Assembly (NCBI GenBank): GCA_028717525.1
Contig: JAQUNT010000073.1
Span: 1 to 8,474, forward strand
DNA: 8,474 nucleotides
Direction: 5' to 3'
DNA from: Elusimicrobiota bacterium
Lineage (GTDB): Bacteria > Elusimicrobiota > Elusimicrobia > UBA1565 > UBA9628
Shown one piece after another: positions 6,113 to 8,474 of this stretch. The translations under genes were made by a program, and so were the position numbers. The first letter of the stretch is position 1, and each line of letters starts with the position of its first letter. The notes under the pieces were generated by a model, which had not been told where the DNA came from, made no database searches, and worked only from the letters and a program-made list of their open reading frames with translations.

Positions 6113-8158
6113 GTGACTCCCCGCCTTCTTCTCCTGGAATTCCTCTGCCGCTTCGAAGAGCGCTGCGAGACCTCCATGACCTACCCCTTCCTCAAGGGGC
6201 TGGCGCGGGACTGCGCAGTGCCGGCGCACTGGATGTACTTCGTGGTCGCGCCGAACATCTGCTGGGAGAAGCCCGCCGGCCGGGTCCTGCGCGCCGACCT
6301 GCCCGAGGCCGAGCTGGCGCTGCTGAGCAGCCGTATCCGGGATTTCCGCCCTACCCATGTCGTGGTCAACGAGATCCCCGGCCCCCGGCTGCGCCGCGCT
6401 CTGCGCGCCTGCGGGGACTTCGAGCTGCTGGTCCTGCCCTGCCAGTGGGACACCGAGGCCTTCATCTGGGGAGAGCAGGACGACGAGGAGATGGGGCCGT
6501 ACCTCCGCCTGCTCGGTCCGGGCCGTGGGGACAGCCTCCAGAAGCCGGAGTGGTTCCTGGCCTGGCTGGGCGCGGGCGCCCACCCGAAGGCGCGGGCCCA
6601 CATCTTCGACGCCACGGAGCCGGACTACGAGGCGGAGGCGGGCAGCGCGGAGGAGGCGGGCGACTTCCCTTTGATCCTGGTGGGCGGCAGCAGTTGCAAG
6701 GGCCGCCCCGGCGTGGCCGGCAACCCGCGCTTCCGGGGCCTGGACCCCGACCGCCTGGCCAAAGGCTGCAGCTTCTGCGGCGGGTCGCACGAGGACGACC
6801 CCCTGGACTGCCACCGCCAGGATGCTCTGGCCCTGGCGGAGCGGCAGCTGCGGCGCTACGAGGAGACCGCCCCCGCGCGCCGGCGGGGCCGGGGCACCTT
6901 CATCGTGCACGACCTCGGGCTCTTCTTCCGGATCGACGAGTTCTTCGCCATGCTCCGCCGCAACAGGTTCCGGCCGGGACAGTTCGTCTTCTGCCCCCGG
7001 ATCGACGACGTGCTGCGCGTGCGCAAACGTATCGAGGCGGTCCTGCCGGTCGCGGCCGCGGGCAAGCACCGCATGCGGCTGGAGATCATGGGGATCGAGA
7101 ACTTCTCCCCGGAGGTCATGCAGCTCTACAACAAGAGCGTCACCTTGGCCCAGGTCGACGAGCTGCTCGCCCTCATGAAGCGCTGGAACAAGGAGTGGCC
7201 CGGCGTCTTCTCCCTCTTCCGCGGCGGCAAGAACTGGCTGATGCTCCTCTACACCCCCTGGACCACGCTGGCCGCCCTGCGCGTCAACTTCGCCGAGGCC
7301 GCCCGGCGGGGATTCTCGGGCGACCAGCTCTGGATCTGCTCCAGCCTGCTCCTGCGCAAGGGCACGGCCCTGTCGGCCCTGGCCGAGCGGGAGGGCGGCA
7401 TCGTGGTGCCCGAGTTCGAGGACCGCGGCCTCCTGTTCTTCCCCTGCCTGGGCATCCGGGCGCTCTGGGGCTCCACGCCCTGGCGCTTCAAGGACCCCAA
7501 AGTGGCCGACTTCTTCCGCATCCTGGTGCGCGTGTTCGCGGCCGTGGAGCACCCGGAATCCCGCCCGCTCTTCACGGGCGACCCGGAGTTCGAGCGCTTC
7601 CACCGGATCTACTGCGGCGGGTCCGGGCCGCGCCCGCCTTGGTCCTTGCTCGCGGTGGCCCAGGAGCTCCTCCGCCTCCTCGCGGCCGCTCCGGCGCGGC
7701 GCTCGCGGGCGGAGCTGCTGCGCCGAGCCGTGGCCAAGGCGCGCCAGGACCTGCCCGCGGCCTTGCCCCAGCCGGAGCCCGCGGCCGCCTCCGGCGGGCC
7801 GACTTTGCTGCCCGACTCGGAGGCGGCCGGCGAGCTGGGCCCGGCCGAGAAGGCGGGGGTGGAGGACGTGCGGCGCCTGCTCAAGGCCCGCCAGGCGCCC
7901 GCGCTGGGCCGCCTCGCCATAGAATCGGCGCGCCGGGTCCAGGGCTCCGGGATCCGGCTCGCCCTGCGCCTGGACGACAGGCGCCTGGTGATCACCTTGC
8001 TGGGAAAGAGGAGCCGGGAGAAGGCCTTCTTCGCCTCCCGGCTCTTCAAGGTGGTCTACTGGAGCGAGACCCCGCCGCGCAGCACTGCGGAGACCAAGCG
8101 CCTGCGCCTGCTGGTCGGCCTGATCGAGCGGCGCATCCAGGCGCGGCGGCCCGGCTAA
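6113..8158 (+). CDS. Radical-SAM-like protein rsC with extra C-terminal domain
   Basis: This is a 681-residue protein that begins at GTG 6113 (MTPRLLLLEF, matching the paralogues); a stop at 6083 excludes longer forms. The same order of motifs as in rsA/rsB is seen: FLKGLAR (26-32), RPTHVVVNEIPG (79-90), EPDY (169-172), C195, C219 and C222 (KGCSFCGG; C-x23-C-x2-C), FIVHDLGLFFRIDE (263-276), CPRIDDVL (294-301), MGIENFS (326-332), LYTPWTT (379-385), WRFKD (457-461) and ELLRRAVAKA (534-543). It is a distant paralogue, and it lacks the second cysteine pair of rsA/rsB. After the shared end come a Pro/Ala-rich linker (about 544-580) and an extra domain of about 100 residues (580-681) containing DRRLVITLL, FFASRLFKVVYW and a terminal helix. 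Similar elements appear in the next gene. The radical-SAM assignment is by motif order; reaction and substrate are unknown. It is transcribed divergently from rsB and probably together with the downstream gene. Confidence 0.75.
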   Translation: MTPRLLLLEFLCRFEERCETSMTYPFLKGLARDCAVPAHWMYFVVAPNICWEKPAGRVLRADLPEAELALLSSRIRDFRPTHVVVNEIPGPRLRRALRACGDFELLVLPCQWDTEAFIWGEQDDEEMGPYLRLLGPGRGDSLQKPEWFLAWLGAGAHPKARAHIFDATEPDYEAEAGSAEEAGDFPLILVGGSSCKGRPGVAGNPRFRGLDPDRLAKGCSFCGGSHEDDPLDCHRQDALALAERQLRRYEETAPARRRGRGTFIVHDLGLFFRIDEFFAMLRRNRFRPGQFVFCPRIDDVLRVRKRIEAVLPVAAAGKHRMRLEIMGIENFSPEVMQLYNKSVTLAQVDELLALMKRWNKEWPGVFSLFRGGKNWLMLLYTPWTTLAALRVNFAEAARRGFSGDQLWICSSLLLRKGTALSALAEREGGIVVPEFEDRGLLFFPCLGIRALWGSTPWRFKDPKVADFFRILVRVFAAVEHPESRPLFTGDPEFERFHRIYCGGSGPRPPWSLLAVAQELLRLLAAAPARRSRAELLRRAVAKARQDLPAALPQPEPAAASGGPTLLPDSEAAGELGPAEKAGVEDVRRLLKARQAPALGRLAIESARRVQGSGIRLALRLDDRRLVITLLGKRSREKAFFASRLFKVVYWSETPPRSTAETKRLRLLVGLIERRIQARRPG

Positions 8159-8164
8159 TATTGG

Positions 8165-8170
8165 TAGAAT
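8165..8170 (+). promoter_or_regulatory. Candidate -10 box (TAGAAT) before the gene at 8181
   Basis: TAGAAT, one change from consensus, sits in the 22-bp gap after rsC and 10 nt before the ATG. No Shine-Dalgarno is visible. If it is used, the message would start only a few bases before the ATG. No convincing -35 is seen. Confidence 0.35.
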
Positions 8171-8180
8171 CCTGCTGGCG

Positions 8181-8474
8181 ATGAGATGCAAACCCGGGAA
8201 GGCGGGGCTCGCGTTCTTCAGGCGGCTCGTCGAGACAGGGGCCCGGCCGTGGCGCCTGGAAGAACTCCGCTTCAGCGTCGCAGCCCTGGAGTTCTCCTTG
8301 ATCCACGGCTCCCGGCGGCTCCGCCTGGAGGCCGTCCTGCCCCGCCCGCAGGAGAGGCGCTGCCTCTTCTCCAGCCGCGGCCTGGGACTGCGCTTCCGCG
8401 GCGGCGACCGGGGCCTGCCGGAGGAGGACATCCGGGCGGCGCGGAGCGTGTTCCAGGCTCTGGCCGGCGCCACC
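8181..8474 (+). CDS. N-terminal fragment of a protein sharing the rsC C-terminal domain (3' end outside window)
   Basis: The frame is open from ATG 8181 to the last base: 98 residues with no stop. It begins MRCKPGKAGLAFFRRLVE and continues with a two-strand and helix region: FSLIHGSRRLRLEAVLP, CLFSSRGLGLRFRGGD, then a helix EEDIRAARSVFQALAGA. These elements follow the same order and spacing as the rsC C-terminal domain (IRLALRLDDRRLVITLL, FFASRLFKVVYW, RLRLLVGLI). I infer that the same small domain is placed at the start of this protein, most likely ahead of another enzyme domain outside the window. It follows rsC by 22 nt in the same direction and may be co-transcribed or have its own promoter. 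The function is not recognisable from this part. Confidence 0.65.
   Translation, partial: MRCKPGKAGLAFFRRLVETGARPWRLEELRFSVAALEFSLIHGSRRLRLEAVLPRPQERRCLFSSRGLGLRFRGGDRGLPEEDIRAARSVFQALAGAT

Noticed and set aside
6085..8184. 699-residue plus-strand frame starting at ATG 6085
   Set aside because: It is the out-of-frame shadow of rsC: low complexity and no recognisable motif.
6071..8473. Minus-strand open frame continuing upstream of rsB, which would give a 1381-residue protein
   Set aside because: It is antisense to rsC, which has clear family motifs. The upstream translation is low-complexity (R, G, A, P, Q) with no match to the rsB paralogues; rsA and rsC both begin at the PRLxLLEF position.
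1..8474. CRISPR array, tRNA or rRNA genes, insertion sequence
   Set aside because: I saw no regularly spaced short repeats, cloverleaf-like segments, rRNA-like sequence, transposase motifs or flanking inverted repeats; the only non-coding gaps are 42 and 22 bp.

Overview
The window is very GC-rich (A+T-rich only in a short patch near 6072-6088) and almost fully coding. It holds one forward operon end, a convergent reverse pair, and a divergent forward gene followed by the start of another. Exported binding proteins with a cleavable signal peptide and high GC suggest a Gram-negative-type bacterium. The style is compatible with Elusimicrobiota or a myxobacterium-like lineage, but nothing here fixes the taxon and I hold this only weakly.

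Region 1 (1-2708, + strand) is a tightly coupled operon. It contains the C-terminal end of a two-component-regulator-type beta-propeller protein, an exported type I periplasmic substrate-binding protein (4-nt ATGA overlap), and a shorter second binding-protein homologue with a TTG start and no visible signal peptide (14-nt overlap). No permease or ATPase is visible. The set could be the sensing or ligand-capture part of a larger system to the left.

Region 2 (2649-8474) is a cluster of radical-SAM-like enzymes. Two tandem reverse-strand paralogues (called rsA, 2649-4340, and rsB, 4328-6070) share about 89% protein identity over the core, with DNA tracts of 65, 80 and 104 nt that are fully identical. 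A third, more distant paralogue (rsC, 6113-8158, +) diverges from rsB across a 42-bp AT-rich promoter gap. All three share a beginning of the PRLxLLEF type, an EPDY motif, a split cysteine motif (C-x28-C-x2-C in rsA and rsB, C-x23-C-x2-C in rsC), and the downstream motifs PRIDDVL, GIENFS, PWTT, WRFKD and ELLRRA. rsC carries an extra C-terminal domain that appears to recur at the N-terminus of the next, truncated gene (8181-8474, +), which suggests a fourth member of the same pathway.

Operon-internal genes have Shine-Dalgarno-like sequences, whereas the genes that begin after the AT-rich signals (rsB, rsC, 8181 gene) have -10-like boxes close to the start codon and no Shine-Dalgarno, hinting at leaderless or short-leader transcripts. 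The forward operon and rsA meet tail to tail with a 60-nt coding overlap. The product of the radical-SAM cluster cannot be deduced from this window: no precursor peptide, transporter or other tailoring enzyme is visible.
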